A DNA stretch of 64,000 nucleotides from Puccinellia tenuiflora (taxonomy: Eukaryota > Streptophyta > Magnoliopsida > Poales > Poaceae), in the NCBI GenBank assembly GCA_012064385.1, contig QRDG01001371.1:1-64000 (forward strand), in the 5' to 3' direction. The notes beneath the pieces are model-generated. The model did not search any database. It saw only the letters and a list, made by a program, of their open reading frames with translations, and was not told the DNA's origin. Both the position numbers and the translations under genes were made by a program. This document shows, in pieces, positions 33,091-44,885 of this stretch. Each line of letters starts with the position of its first letter. The first letter of the stretch is position 1.

Positions 33091-34665
33091 TGAAAGAACA
33101 AGGATCTCGCCTAGAGGGGGGTGAATAGGCGATTTAAACTTTTTTGATTTAAGGCTTGATAATTGCGGAATAAAACTAGATATTTAAATTAACAAGCCAA
33201 CAACCTAATATACTAGGTTTGCCTAAGTGCACCAACAACTTATGCTAAGCAATAAAACAACAAGGTGATAGCTAGATATAGAACTTCAAACATGAAGGCT
33301 ATCACAATGTAAATTGCATAAGTAAAGAGCTCGGGTATAGAAATAACCGAGGCACGCGGAGACGAGGATATATTACTGAGTTCCTCCTTGTTAAGGGAGT
33401 ACGTCTCGTTGGAGGGGTGTGAGCTCGCCACAAGAGGCCTACTCAAGATGCCACAAAGGCCTCACCCTATTCTCCGATGAACCGCACCGAAGGGTTTGGT
33501 TCACCTTCCACTATCGGAATCCTTCTAGGCGGAATCCGGAGCCTTTACACCACTAAGCTTGGGGCACGCATCCACAACCGAATTGGAGGCTCCCAAGAAT
33601 CACCACAATACCGTCTAGGGTCCAATGACCCAAGAGTAACAAGCTCCCAACCTTCAATCCCACGAATCACCGTGGGGAGCACAACCCGATGCAACTAATG
33701 CAAAAGGCAAGAACACACCAAGTGGTCAAATTCTTCTCCCCAAAATCCAACCAAAGCAACTAATGCTATGGAGGGATTTAGGAGGAAGAACAAAGGAGAA
33801 ACACCAAGAACTCCAAAATCTAGATCCAACGAGTTCCCCTCACTTAGAGGAGATTTTGTTTGGTGGAGTAGTGGATCTATATCTCCTCTATTGTTTCCCT
33901 AAATTTGGGCAAGAATCATCGGAGGGAAGTGGAGGAATCGAGCTCTCAAAATGTTTAGCAATGGAGGAGAGAGAGCAAGAAAAAAGGGCTTATCTGAAAA
34001 ATTGGGGAAGAACCCCTTTTTATATGGGCTCCAAAAATAGAGCCGTTGGGGGCAAAAAAGCAGCTGCAGGCAGCCCGGCCTGGGGCCAGCCAGCACCCGA
34101 CCAGGCCGGCCGGAGCATCCCAGCAGCAGCGAATGAAGCAGCTATCGATCGGTAAAAAAATAAGCAGCGCAGCAAGAAGCGAAGGAAACCGACAGACGGG
34201 CCGGCCTGCCCCCCAGCCTGGGACCGGCCTGACAGCGAGCTGGGCCGGGAGCCTACCCGAGCCAGCCGGCCTGGTCCTGGCCTGGGCCGGTCAGGCAGCG
34301 AGCGGTGGGCCGGGAGGCAGCCCGAGGCCTCCGGCCTCGTCCCGACCTGGGGCCGGCCAGGCCGGCCTGGCACCTTTTTTTTCATTTCCTTTTTAAAATT
34401 CTGTCTAATAAAAACTCCGAGAATAAAACCGCAATAACTTTCGCCCATGAACTCCGTTTTCGATAATCTTGGACTCGTTGGAATCGTCACAACGAGCACT
34501 ACAAGAATATGGAGAGAAACATCATAGTCCAAGAATATATTATAAAAACAAATGGGGAAAGGTAAACACTCTCTTTTGCAAACCGGAAAACCATAACTAT
34601 TGCAAATGAAGTCCAAATTGCGTGAAACCAATTTTGTTGAAAAGAGGATTACAAGTGCTACCCTT
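33091..34665 (-). repeat. Ty1-copia LTR, truncated in U3, copy B
   Basis: It matches 23430-25005 and then stops at the same point as copy A (ACAAGTGCTACCCTT, then host TTGCAAGGACGACG). About 500 bp of U3 are missing. Because copies A and B share this breakpoint, the truncation predates the segmental duplication. The uninterrupted insertion site of gypsy element 1 is at 33319-33323. Confidence 0.85.
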
Positions 34666-36290
34666 TTGCAAGGACGACGTCAAGGCTGAGGGAGAGCGCG
34701 CACTGGAGGACGGCGAGCGCGCGCCGTCCGGGAAGGATCGCAGCGTGGACGGCACCGATGGCGTTAGCCATCGCTCGTCGGAGAAGAGGCGGCCCTCCGG
34801 GCGGCGCGTCGGCGCGCCAGTGCCTCCTCGCCATGGCTGCAGCCGCAAGGGCTCTCCTCTCCTTCTTGGAGCTGAGGTACGGCAACAGGCGCCGCAGAAC
34901 ACACCGATGGCGGAGGAGGAGGCCGTCGCCGAGCGCCACCGCGCTCCGAAGCAGGTCGCGGAGGACGCGCTGGAGATGCCCTCCCTGGAGCGCTGTCTCC
35001 ACGGCTCTCTGCGCATCCGTTGTGGCATCCTCGCCATTGCCGACCTTCCCCACTTCTTGGCCGGTCTTGAGGTTCTTGGATTCTTGGCCGAGCTTCTTGG
35101 GTTCTTGGCTGCGGTTCTTGCTCTGCTTGAGTTGGCCGGCCTCGATAGAACAGCTAGAGTCGGTCGATTTGATTCAACTAATGTTGGATGGGGGCGGCGG
35201 TGGCAGTTCTTGGCGACGGGGGAGGCGAGTTGGATGGGGAGCGGCGAAGCTTCCGGCGGAAGGAAGTGGCGAGGAGGGGACGGGGAATCGAGAGAAGGGG
35301 AGAGAACCACTAGCGATTGCTATATCGTCCGCGCCGCCTGAACGGGCCCCTCTACTGGGCCGGCCCATTTAAGAGGGGTTTTCTTTTTCTGCTTCAGTTT
35401 CTTTTTTCTTTTATGTTTTCTATTTTTTTTCTTTTACCCTATTTTATGTTTCTTTTCGTTTTATTTATTTTCCAGTTTTTTCCTAATGTGTGTCCATGTG
35501 TAAATAAAAATGTACCTCTTTTTCCAAAAAAATCACCATTCAAAAAATGAGCCACATCATGTGTAGACGGTGAAGAAGGAGGTCTTCGGCAGCCCCAATG
35601 TAGGTGGAGGACACCGCGTTGGGGGAGCCCTCTGTGGTGCGTCGTTACAATGGCTCCCCCGGTTCTTGGTCTCCAGGCCATCAATAGCCGCCGCTTCTTT
35701 CTCCTCGGGGATGTTCTTGGTCGACGTCCCAACGGCTCCCCCGGTTCTTGGTCTCCTGGCCATCAATAGCCGCCACTTCTTGCTCATTGCGGATGTTCTT
35801 GGTCGACATCACAACGGCTCCCCCGGTTCTTGGTCTCCTGGCCATCAATAGCCGCCGCTTCTTGCTCCTCGGGGATGTTCTTGGTCGATTCTTCCAATTC
35901 TTGCCTTGAAGTTCTTGGTCTGCTGGTTCGGTTTTTGGGATTGATTTCTTGGTCGGGGATCGAGAGAAGAATGGGAGAAAACCATCGAGTCATATTTCGT
36001 CCGCGCCGTCTAAAGGGCCCCTCAACTGGGTCGACCCATATAAGCAATTTTTTCTTCTTTGATTTTTTTCTTTCATGATTTCTCCTTTTTTATTTTACCA
36101 TAATTTTTTTTGTTTCTTTTCGTTTTCTTTTTTTTATTTTTCCCAAATGTGTCCATGTGTAAGTAAAACAATGTTCATCGTTCAAAAAATATTCACTAGG
36201 TCGAAGAAATCATGTGGTTTCAGAACTGTTTTCACGAGTTTCGAAAAATATTTATAGGTGAAGTAAAATGAAAAATGGTCATGTAAAAGC
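34666..36290. repeat. Segment P, copy B
   Basis: Near-identical to 4670-6300, with scattered substitutions, including the three-unit 82-bp array from about 35650. On the minus strand the truncated ORF MANAIGAVHAAILPGRRALA starts at 34771 and ends at 34658 in the LTR junction. Larger open frames on both strands here are GC-rich shadows. Confidence 0.75.
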
Positions 36291-38288
36291 TTTATTCAAA
36301 ATAACGACACCAGCTTGAAGTCTGATGGCAAGGAAGTGTGGGTTAGAGCCAAGCCATCTACCCGACACCATCAATCAATGTGAAAGCAAACTTAGCACAA
36401 CCTTAATACATGTTGGATAACAAAAGAAGGAAACTATGAGCTAGCTCTCCAAAAACAAAAATGCGCCACATCATGTTGGATAACAAAATAAGTCCCACCC
36501 CTCCCTGTTGGTGGACTTGTTAAGATCACACTTTTGTTCTGGAGCAATTGGGTTCAATGAACTGGCATTTCAACAAATAAACCATAGCAGGCTGATGGTA
36601 GCACTCGTACTCGTAGCAAGTACCAATCATCAAAACAGGAATGTTTCATCTGAGATGTGCACTGTTTGATTCCATTAGTATTCCCAACAAATGAAATTAG
36701 TTCAACCAATTTAAAAAATTCAATCCCATATCTTCTGAAGTACCATTGTGCAGGAAAAAAAAACAGTAATTGTTGAAAAGCACTCCTTCCTGTTTGATGC
36801 CCGACCACATAACTGGATTCATTCAGTTATACTGAAAATATCTTTATAAAACCTGCCACTCCACGCCTCCTGGCGACCTTCACCGGCAAACAAGGCTTCG
36901 ATAACCAAACTGCTGGCTTCGCAGGCAAACGGAGATCTTTGAGATGCAGCAGTGTTGTTGCAGGAGCAGGATGAGAACATCATCACTATCATCTCCACAA
37001 GCTTCGTCACCAGCATCAAAAGGGTTTCCCTGGTAATATATTGCCAGAGCATAAATCAGCCAAAAAACGGAACAAATATTACTTGCACATTAGCATGAAC
37101 ATCTAGTGTCCCATGTTTTTGTAAACACCTAGAAACTTCAGACTTAGTCATCAAGGAAGCAATAGAACCGAGAAACTAAAACATACTAATTATATCATTT
37201 ACAAATACGAAATTTGAATTGAAATTGATGGTATCAGCAAAACATTAGAACCGAGAAAATATTACAGGCCAAGTATTGTTGATTCCATTACAGCCAAGAT
37301 TATGTTAAAAGAGAGAGGAAAATGATGTTTAGAATGTCAGTATGTCACAAAATACAGAATTATTTTAACAAAATAATCATATATCTTATGAGATTGACCC
37401 CGCCCCTTGGCAAGAATGATATAACAACCAGAAGTTCACTGTTCAGGTACAAAACAGAGCTGAAGTATTTTCCAAATAACACCAAGACGTAACCAACATT
37501 ACAAAATGGATCATTAGTAAACTAATCGAATTTCAGGTAATGTTTTTATCTAGTTTGCTAGGTCTTTTTTTACTGCCATTGCTAGTTTATGGAGCCAGAC
37601 CATTTATTGAGTTTATCGGTCACCATAGTGGCCTTTGATTTCTAGCTACTTAAGTGACTTCCTCGGAAATGAGGTCAGACAAACATCATCCTCATGTCCG
37701 CCACTGGCCCCCGAGTTTGTCTCCCACCAACAATAGAGTCCCTTCTAGCCCCATGCATCCATATCCACTTCTCGATGCGCCACCGACGCCCCACTATTTG
37801 CCTCCCTCTCCTCGCCGGCGAGATGTAGCGTGTAGATGAGTACCGCCACATCCCCGCTACGAAGTGAAAGAAGTGGCACCCCTAAAAAAACGACCACGAG
37901 ACGGGCTCCTCTTCGGACACCTGCACGCACTGAGTGTTGGTACACAAGCGACTAAAACTTAAGCACAAAATGGTGTCAGATCTCTCCCGCTGGATACCCA
38001 CTTCGAAGAAACTAAGAAGAAGAAAAAAATAAAAATTGAAAAGGTGAAGAAAAATTCTCCAGTCACTTCACCACTCCCGGTCTAGGATTGCTGTGTGTGT
38101 GTGGGGGGGGGGGGGATTAGTATCTGGGCCCTAGAAAAATAAAAATACTCCTAATAGTTTATATATGTGTAAGTTTTTTTTTAGAATTTTAAGTTTTATT
38201 AGTTAAAAACTAGTTTAAGCGCATATAGCTAATAAAAAGGCCGAGCTAACGAACAAACCCAAATCAAAGAAGAAAATAGGCCCAAGTA
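36291..38288. other. Gene-free flank between P and MULE 1, copy B
   Basis: Collinear with 6301-8312 in copy A with few differences. No supported gene. It ends at the left terminus of MULE 1. Confidence 0.55.
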
Positions 38289-38381
38289 GGGTTTTTTAAT
38301 ATTATTATTTTTAATCAGAATTCAAAAAATATTACGCAGAATAAAAATATTCCAGATATATTGCACCGTCGGCGAACGGCC

Positions 38382-38550
38382 GGCCGAAACACATGTTTCG
38401 GCACTCTGTCGGCCGAAAGGAGTGTTTCGGCCAGCTGCCGGCCGAAACTTTCCTAGGCCGGGCCCGCGTCAGGCCCGCGTCAGAGGCTGGACCCTTTCGC
38501 GTAGACGGTCAGCCGATTCCAACGTGTGTCGGCCCGTAGCCGGCCGAAAC
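38382..38550. promoter_or_regulatory. Left subterminal GGCCGAAA motif cluster of MULE 1
   Basis: GGCCGAAAC, GGCCGAAAG or the reverse TTTCGGCC occurs at about 38382, 38395, 38411, 38425, 38440 and 38542, often as inverted pairs. A matching cluster lies at the right end (44886-45045). Spaced inverted copies near both ends suggest protein-binding sites, either for the transposase or for the cargo proteins. Function is inferred only. Confidence 0.5.
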
Positions 38551-38765
38551 ACTGCTTTGTTTGCATTTTGGCCCTTTTCTTGTTTTGGTCGCACTATATT
38601 TAACCCGCCCAATTTTGCCGCCATAAAGTTACCGCTCCCGCCCAATTTTGCCGCCAAAAAGTTATTGCGAAACATTTCCCGCCCAAATTTCTCGGCCTAT
38701 AAAAAACCGTCTCCGTCGCTCAGTAAGAGCAAACCTTGTACTCACCCTCTCCAGTTCAAGTGAAT

Positions 38766-39365
38766 ATGAGTTTGCCTTGCTCCGACCAAGCTATTAGGCC
38801 GAAAAAGATGAAGGATGCGAGTCTCCCGAAGGGGGTGGAGGTCGTGTGGTGTTGGTGCGGTAGTGAATGCAAGGTGAAGGAGGTGACCGATTTCTCTGAT
38901 ATGTTTGGCATGAAGTTTTTCATGTGTCCCAATCACGAACACGATCCACCAGTTGCGGAGTCGCCGTATAAGAAGGCTCCGGTATGTTTTTTCTTCGTGA
39001 TTAACATTCAATTATTAGGTGTTTACTATTGTTGTTTTACGAGATTTTTTTTTCTGTTTTAGTCTCCTCCGCCCCTATGCCCGTATTATCGTTGGATCAA
39101 TAGTAAACAGCCGGAGTGGGCGGCGCGTGAAGTTCATGACAGGTTGCGCCATGCATGGGAGAGTCTGGATAGAGAGGAACGGCAAAAGAAGGCTGAAGTA
39201 GAGGAGAAAGCGGCGCAAGCCAGGGAGATGAAAGAATATAGAGAGAAGCAAGTACATTTTTTTCGGCGGCTTCTCCTCGAGACGCCTGAACCAAGATCTA
39301 TGTTGTGGCGGCGGCGTGAACCCAGCTACATCCCTCTGAATGTCGGCTACCAACTCAGACTGTAA
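38766..39365 (+). CDS. GRF zinc-finger protein, MULE 1 cargo
   Basis: Two exons, 38766-38981 and 39063-39365, with a clean GTATGT...TTTTAG intron and phase 0 junction, encode 172 residues. The N-terminal half holds a GRF-type finger: CWCGSECKVKE, then MKFFMCPNHEHD. GRF fingers bind single-stranded nucleic acid in other proteins. After the splice come PPPLCPYYRWI and a charged helical region (RQKKAEVEEKAAQAREMKEY) likely to be a coiled coil. A TATA box (38698-38706) lies 60 bp upstream. The frame is intact. It ends 44 bp from the end of the PMD gene, tail to tail. An in-frame ATG 30 bp upstream is possible. Confidence 0.75.
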
Positions 39366-39408
39366 TTGGAAAATTAGATGTTACGTACGATCAATCAAAA
39401 AACCGTAA

Positions 39409-41302
39409 TTACGTAACGAGTAATATAGTACTAACCGCGTAGTTTCTAGAACCCGCAATAGCCTCCAATGGGTACATGTCCGTAATAGAAGGGGGCTGCA
39501 TCTGAGAAGGCTCAGTCGTTGGCGTCAATCGGAGTCGTGTAGACTGTCTATACCTCCGTAGATATTTTTGAAAATCATCCTGTTGAAAGGGGCCATCAGC
39601 AGGCCATAGTGTAGTCGTCGTAGTCGCCCATTCGTTTATGAATGGCTGTAGGGTCTGAAGCCAAAGAACCAAAGGTTTTTCGCCTCCTTGACGTCCAAGT
39701 CTGAAAAGTAATATTACAAAATTATTTATTAGAAATAGATTCAATAGACAGTTTTATTCATATTAGAAATAATTATAGACTGAAAATTAACTTACCGGTG
39801 GATTTCCGGTCGTAGTCGTGGCTGTCTGACGGGAGGGTCTGGTAATTGTCGTCGTCCAAACTGTCTCATCACCCTCTGCTGCGACATCTACTCGACCATG
39901 ACATCAAAAATAATATGAGCCTGCGTCAACCAGTATACCTGATCTCTCGTGCATAACTGAGATATGCCGAAGGGGTATCTCGCAACGATACTCTGGTTAT
40001 CATATGGCTCCCATATGACCTGGTCCTCGCGCAACTGATCAAACTGCATTGTAAATGATGGGTAGGAATTTCTCACTTGAACTTGCGCGTACCGTCTCTG
40101 CAATTTAAACGAATTAATTAGCTTGATGAAATAAAAAATGATGCGTACGTAAAGTAAGTACGGCGGTGCAAAATTTACCTCTCTACGTGTCCAGACGCTG
40201 CCAACTGTAGAAAAGTTGACCACATTTTGAGCAATGAGTCTGTAATCCCAAGGCCTCTCAGCGTCGACGTCCGGTCTACCAATATGGAATCTCTCCCACG
40301 ACCATAGTTGTAACAATAGTGGACAACCAAGCAACAAAGACGACGGCTTATTCTTCGTGCAAACATTGCACAAAGCTCTGTACGTAGCAGATAACACAAA
40401 TACAGCCGAATCAAAGCTTCTGGGCACTATATCTGCTGGTGTATGTGCATCGGCTATCTCGCGGGCAAGAGATATGTAGCGCGCACTAATGGTGTCGACG
40501 TGCGTCTCAGTGAACATCCACTTAACGAACAGCCAAATTATGTATGCCTCCAGACATCTAGTAATCAGCGGTGCATCCATAACGGTAGCAGGATATCCCA
40601 AATTACGAATCTACGGTGTACGGAGAAATAAATATGTATACAATAATTCATACTAAAATATTAAAACTGTTGTATAAATAAATTACCTAGAACTGGGTCA
40701 ACCAAGAAACACGAGGACCGTGTGCGTGGTCCGGTAACTGCGGAACTCCTGGTAGCGCAGCGGTAAATCGTGCTTGCATCTCATCACGCCAATATTCTGA
40801 AGCCTCCAAAGGACCAATGGCCGTGCCTGCCAAAGGGAGACCTAACAAATATGACACATCCTGTAGAGTAGGAGCCATCTCTCCGCAGGGTAAGTGAAAG
40901 GTATGGGTCTCAGGCCTCCATCTGTCCACTAAAGAGCTGAGTAGTGATTTGTCTAGTAGGACACGTTTAGATTTTCCCTGGTACATATCACGGTCAGCAC
41001 CACCGTTATCATCTGGTTGGATATGTACCCACTCGGCCTCTGTGGACTCAACTAGTCGTGCGAACGGCAAAAGTCCAGACCAAAATAGCCTACAGAATTA
41101 ACAATTAATTTTACAATATATACAACGTAATGATATTTTACAATTATATTGACGATACGTACCTATCAATCCATTGAGGGTGTATCATCCAGTTAGTCGA
41201 TGGTGTGCGTGTACGCAACACACCTGGTTGCCTACCTTCCTCCCATATCCTATCACGGTGTTTTGCATCGATCGTCTGACTAAGCAATGAATATGCAGCC
41301 AT
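39409..41302 (-). pseudogene. Plant mobile domain (PMD, MAIN-like) gene, MULE 1 cargo, two in-frame stops
   Basis: Five exons can be read: 41302-41163, 41089-40687, about 40610-40179, 40097-39796 and 39700-39409, with GT-AG borders (GTACGT, GTAAAT and GTAAGT donors). Exon 1 begins MAAYSLLSQTIDAKHRDRIW. Exon 2 has the PMD signature HTFHLPCGEMAPTLQDVSYLLGLP. Exon 3 continues it (SSLLLGCPLLLQLWSWERFH). In Arabidopsis the PMD proteins MAIN and MAIL1 act in silencing and genome stability, and many PMD copies are carried by transposons. A TAG ends exon 2 where TQF plus Arg is usual, and another TAG follows VMVE at 39888-39890. As drawn, the product would be truncated. Confidence 0.72.
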
Positions 41303-41566
41303 CTGTATAATTTATAAATTAAAACATAATCAATAAATAGTATAAATTAAAGTATAGTCCATACATATTACAAATTAAAATATAGTCTTACAAATTATGA
41401 CATAGTCCATACATATTACGAATTGAAATTTAGTTTTACAGAATAAAACATAATCCACACATATTACAAATTAAAACATAGTCGATAATACATAGTCGAT
41501 ATTTATTGCCCTACATCACTACGCTCCTCGTCTTCCTCCACGTCCTCGGTTGCCTTGTCCACGTCC

Positions 41567-43609
41567 TCAGCTGCCTTGTCCAGGATATTTAGGACAATAT
41601 TTTTCTTTATGCCCTTTTTCATTGCAAAGCAAACGTATTCGAGTACACCCACCACCTTCAGACTCATCCATATTATTACGGATGCGACGCGACTGGCGTC
41701 TTACTCTACTTACCCTCATTAGAGAAGGGTCTGGAACGTACTTCCTTTCTGCCGGGTTTACCTTGTTAAAGTTAACAACAATCCTAAAACCAGTCATCTC
41801 CCCCGTCCAAGTATGAAGCACTTCCTCCTTCCTGTAATATGGTGACACGAAACACCGTGGGTTCAGTCCCATCTGAGCACATACAGCCAACACATGTGAG
41901 CAAGGCAGATGATATAGTCTTGGTTTATTGCATGTGCACTCACATGTTGGATGTTCTTCATTACCAATCATAACCTCCTGGCTTAGCAGCTCATTAGCTC
42001 CGCCAAATCTTCCAGTCGGTAAACGTACTTCAAACCTCGTTTCTTCATTACCAATTCTCACGACAGAGTGCAGCCGTGCTTTTTCTATCTTCTTCTCCAT
42101 GTACCTCTTTATCTTTCTGCAGTAAGGTGTATTGGGAAAATCCTCAATATGCTTCACGGCTTCTAGCCGTCTCTCTCTAAAATATGTTATTGTTCCATGC
42201 ATCACCACCTCCACTAGCGCTGTCAATGGCAGACTTCTATTCCCTCTAAGGACGAAATTATAAATCTCAGTAAGGTTGGTTGTCATGATGGCGTACCTAT
42301 CTCCATGTGTATCGTGCAGCAAAGACCACTTCACAGGGGGCTCTTTCTCTATCCACTCTACAAAATTTCTTATTCTTGTTCCCTTTTTCCTCTTCGTTCC
42401 GGGTGGGTCAATTCCAGGAAGGTCACACAAACCTACGGGTTCTTCATCTTCTCCCATCATTGCGGCCACCTGTGTAGCTACAGCTTGTGCCCTGGCGGCT
42501 TTTCTCTCCCTCACTTGCTTCCTTGTGAATTCATTCAGCCTTTCCCATATAAATTGATACTTCCTCCGCTGGTTCTGACTGCAAAGTCTTTTAAATAGGT
42601 TCATCAGACGCTTACTCTTAAACTGTGAGTAAAAATTTGCGCCAAGGTGGCGCATACACCAGCGGCTCTGCAAATCAGTCCATGGCGTTGCTTCATCAAT
42701 GGAAGGGTGTTGAAGTGCCTTAATAGCCTTTAACATACCAGGATGTCTGTCATGAAGAATGCAAACATTGGGCCGATCCTGCACAATAGCTATTTTTATT
42801 TGGCTGAAGAACCATAACCAACTCTCATAGTTCTCACCCTCAACAAAGGCCATAGCAATTGGGATGATCTGATGGTTCCCGTCCACACCTATTGCGGTAA
42901 GGATCTGCCCCTTGTATTTTCCTGTGAGAAACGTTCCATCCACACACAGCACCGGACGACAATGGTTGAAAGCTTGGATGCAAATAGAGAATGCGAAAAA
43001 TACCCTATGCAAAACCTTATATCCAGGAGCCGTATCCATATAGCGATGCTGGACGTCAACATAAGTGCTAGGATTTCTATGCTGCAATGTGCGAAGAAGA
43101 CGGACGACGTTGTCATACGAGTCCAAAAAGGTCCCGAACCTCTCCTCTAAATCCGTCTGCTTAGCTCTCCAAGCCTTCCCGTATGAAATGTCGTACTTCC
43201 ATCTAGCCTTTAATGTGTTCTGGATATTTTTGGCTGGAAAATCTTTCGTCTTCACAATCTCACTGAATAAGAGACGCGCAATGAGAGTGGAAGTTAGATT
43301 TGGATGCTCTTTCAACATGTTCTCTCTGATACATGTGTGAGCCACGACGTCCGAGACGAGCCAATTCACGTCATACTTCGGAACGTGTCCATGCACCCTT
43401 ACAGGACGGCCAATTTTAACACAACTCAGTGTCAGATATTTCGGACATGACACATCAGTTCGGTAAATCTTTTGTGTGGACATTGCCCACCGTGTCACGG
43501 CGTCCCTTAGCTGCTGCTTCGAGGTATACTGAGCACCTACTTCAATATTATTCATGTGATACTCCCAGGACGATTCCTGCCCAGTATTCACAGTCATGAC
43601 GGTCGACAT
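41567..43609 (-). CDS. MuDR-type transposase, main ORF of MULE 1
   Basis: 680 codons. Near residues 20-135 there is a MuDR N-terminal DNA-binding-like region (IEVGAQYTSKQQLRDAVTRW, HPNLTSTLIARL). The MULE DDE domain follows, with catalytic candidates D224 (CVDGTFLTGKYKG), D287 (ILHDRHPGML) and E448 (TNLTEIYN). A SWIM finger lies at residues 556-572 (CECTC...LPCSHV). The C-terminus ends in a degenerate CCHC knuckle (CNEKGHKEKYC, first Cys missing). The core is complete, so the protein could bind and cut if translated. Upstream in the same frame lie 227 more codons with two stops (see 43619-44290). Confidence 0.85.
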   Translation of the reverse strand: MSTVMTVNTGQESSWEYHMNNIEVGAQYTSKQQLRDAVTRWAMSTQKIYRTDVSCPKYLTLSCVKIGRPVRVHGHVPKYDVNWLVSDVVAHTCIRENMLKEHPNLTSTLIARLLFSEIVKTKDFPAKNIQNTLKARWKYDISYGKAWRAKQTDLEERFGTFLDSYDNVVRLLRTLQHRNPSTYVDVQHRYMDTAPGYKVLHRVFFAFSICIQAFNHCRPVLCVDGTFLTGKYKGQILTAIGVDGNHQIIPIAMAFVEGENYESWLWFFSQIKIAIVQDRPNVCILHDRHPGMLKAIKALQHPSIDEATPWTDLQSRWCMRHLGANFYSQFKSKRLMNLFKRLCSQNQRRKYQFIWERLNEFTRKQVRERKAARAQAVATQVAAMMGEDEEPVGLCDLPGIDPPGTKRKKGTRIRNFVEWIEKEPPVKWSLLHDTHGDRYAIMTTNLTEIYNFVLRGNRSLPLTALVEVVMHGTITYFRERRLEAVKHIEDFPNTPYCRKIKRYMEKKIEKARLHSVVRIGNEETRFEVRLPTGRFGGANELLSQEVMIGNEEHPTCECTCNKPRLYHLPCSHVLAVCAQMGLNPRCFVSPYYRKEEVLHTWTGEMTGFRIVVNFNKVNPAERKYVPDPSLMRVSRVRRQSRRIRNNMDESEGGGCTRIRLLCNEKGHKEKYCPKYPGQGS

Positions 43610-43618
43610 GTCCTCATT

Positions 43619-44290
43619 CTAGGAATTAGGAATAGGCACATCCTCATCATTATCTTCGTCATCTTCTGCATTATCTTCTTCGTCAGAATTAAGATCTGCC
43701 ATCAACCCATCCTCGTCTTCGTTCTCCATCTCTTGCTGCATACTTCCTACGCCCGCCTCCTCATCCTGATCCCAATGCTCATCCCCGTCAGCCTCACCAC
43801 TTTCAGGACCCTCACCGCTTTCGGGAGCTCCTGCCGACTGACCACTCTCTACACTTTAAGACATAAATTCAGACGGATCAACAGGTTCTGACCCAGTTGC
43901 CTGGCTATTTTGTCCAGCTTCATAACCAACGCCACCTTGTGCCAAATTGTTCTGCTTAGGCACAAACAACACGAGGACGATAGGTTTCGTACCTCGGCGT
44001 TTGCATGATGCTAGCCAATTCACCCAGGCCTGTGTCCGATCTAGCGGTATCAACTCCCAACAAATATTTGTACGAGATTTTAACCATAACGACTGAATCC
44101 TAATAGTCCACAAATTAGGATCAAAGCCAAAATTCATCGTCAAATAGTGCTGAACCGCGCTTATTCTCGCTTTATCAGGCTCAGTCAACGGAGTCTCCAC
44201 ATTTGCAAATTCACTCAGATCAACCCCAGACTCATTTGTGCGGACATTACCATAACCATAGTAAACGACAATACTAACCACTTCGGACAT
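43619..44290 (-). pseudogene. N-terminal part of MULE 1 transposase, separated by TAA and TAG
   Basis: From ATG 44290 the frame is the same as the 680-codon ORF. It begins MSEVVSIVVYYGYGNVRTNE and runs to a TAA at 43858-43856. It then continues as a Glu/Asp/Gly-rich stretch (ESGEGPESGEADGDEHWDQ, EEDNAEDDEDNDED) to a TAG at 43621-43619, four codons before ATG 43609. An acidic linker is usual between the N-terminal ubiquitin-like part and the DNA-binding part of these transposases. Two nonsense mutations are the simplest reading. A short intron ending at the TAG (CCTAATTCCTAG) is a weaker alternative. Confidence 0.7.
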
Positions 44291-44885
44291 GTCTCCTCAC
44301 CTAAACAAATATATTGCATCATCAAATACTATATAACTAAAAAAATCTTAACGGGATCTGCACCTACAAAATTACATCAACATAAAATAAATCTAATCTC
44401 ACAACCTATGTAAACAAAATTATACACCTATAACTAATATTTTAATATATATACCACCTAAAATAAATCTAATCTCACAACTTATGTAAACAAAATTATA
44501 CACTGAACTTAAAATAACTATAAGATTAGGGTTTACCCTTGATGCGTGCAAAATCAGTCGTTCCTGCTGTCAAACTTCAACGTAGCATCACCACCACCGC
44601 TGCACCGCTCCTACTACTCCACCAACAGCACCACATCCCTCCATTGTTGCCCACCATTGCTTCATCACCGAAACAAAAACTCCTCCAAAAACTATCCCAT
44701 TAACAGATCCGGGATGCTCTTGACCTCCTCTTTCGATTTGTGGGGGCAGAAATCTAATTTATCGGTTATTTTTGGAGATCAATTGAGGTTGGGAGCCCTG
44801 TTTTTCGAGGGGGAAAGAGAGAGCCAGGAGGAAGAATAGAGGAGGAAGAAGGGAGGAGCGGGCGTGCGGGTGGCGTCGTCATACG

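Larger units (their letters stand above)
23199..34665 (-). mobile_element. Ty1-copia compound element, gag only, with nested solo LTR
   Basis: On the minus strand there is a truncated LTR (34665-33091), PBS TGGTATCAGA, a decayed gag (split by the gypsy solo LTR 32700-31249), a long non-coding region, a polypurine tract with GGGGGAGAT, a full 2072-bp LTR (25501-23430), then a second PBS and gag start down to 23199. This is an LTR-internal-LTR-internal array, not a simple insertion. At 23199 it is fused to gypsy element 2. No integrase or reverse transcriptase motif is visible, so it is non-autonomous. Confidence 0.82.
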
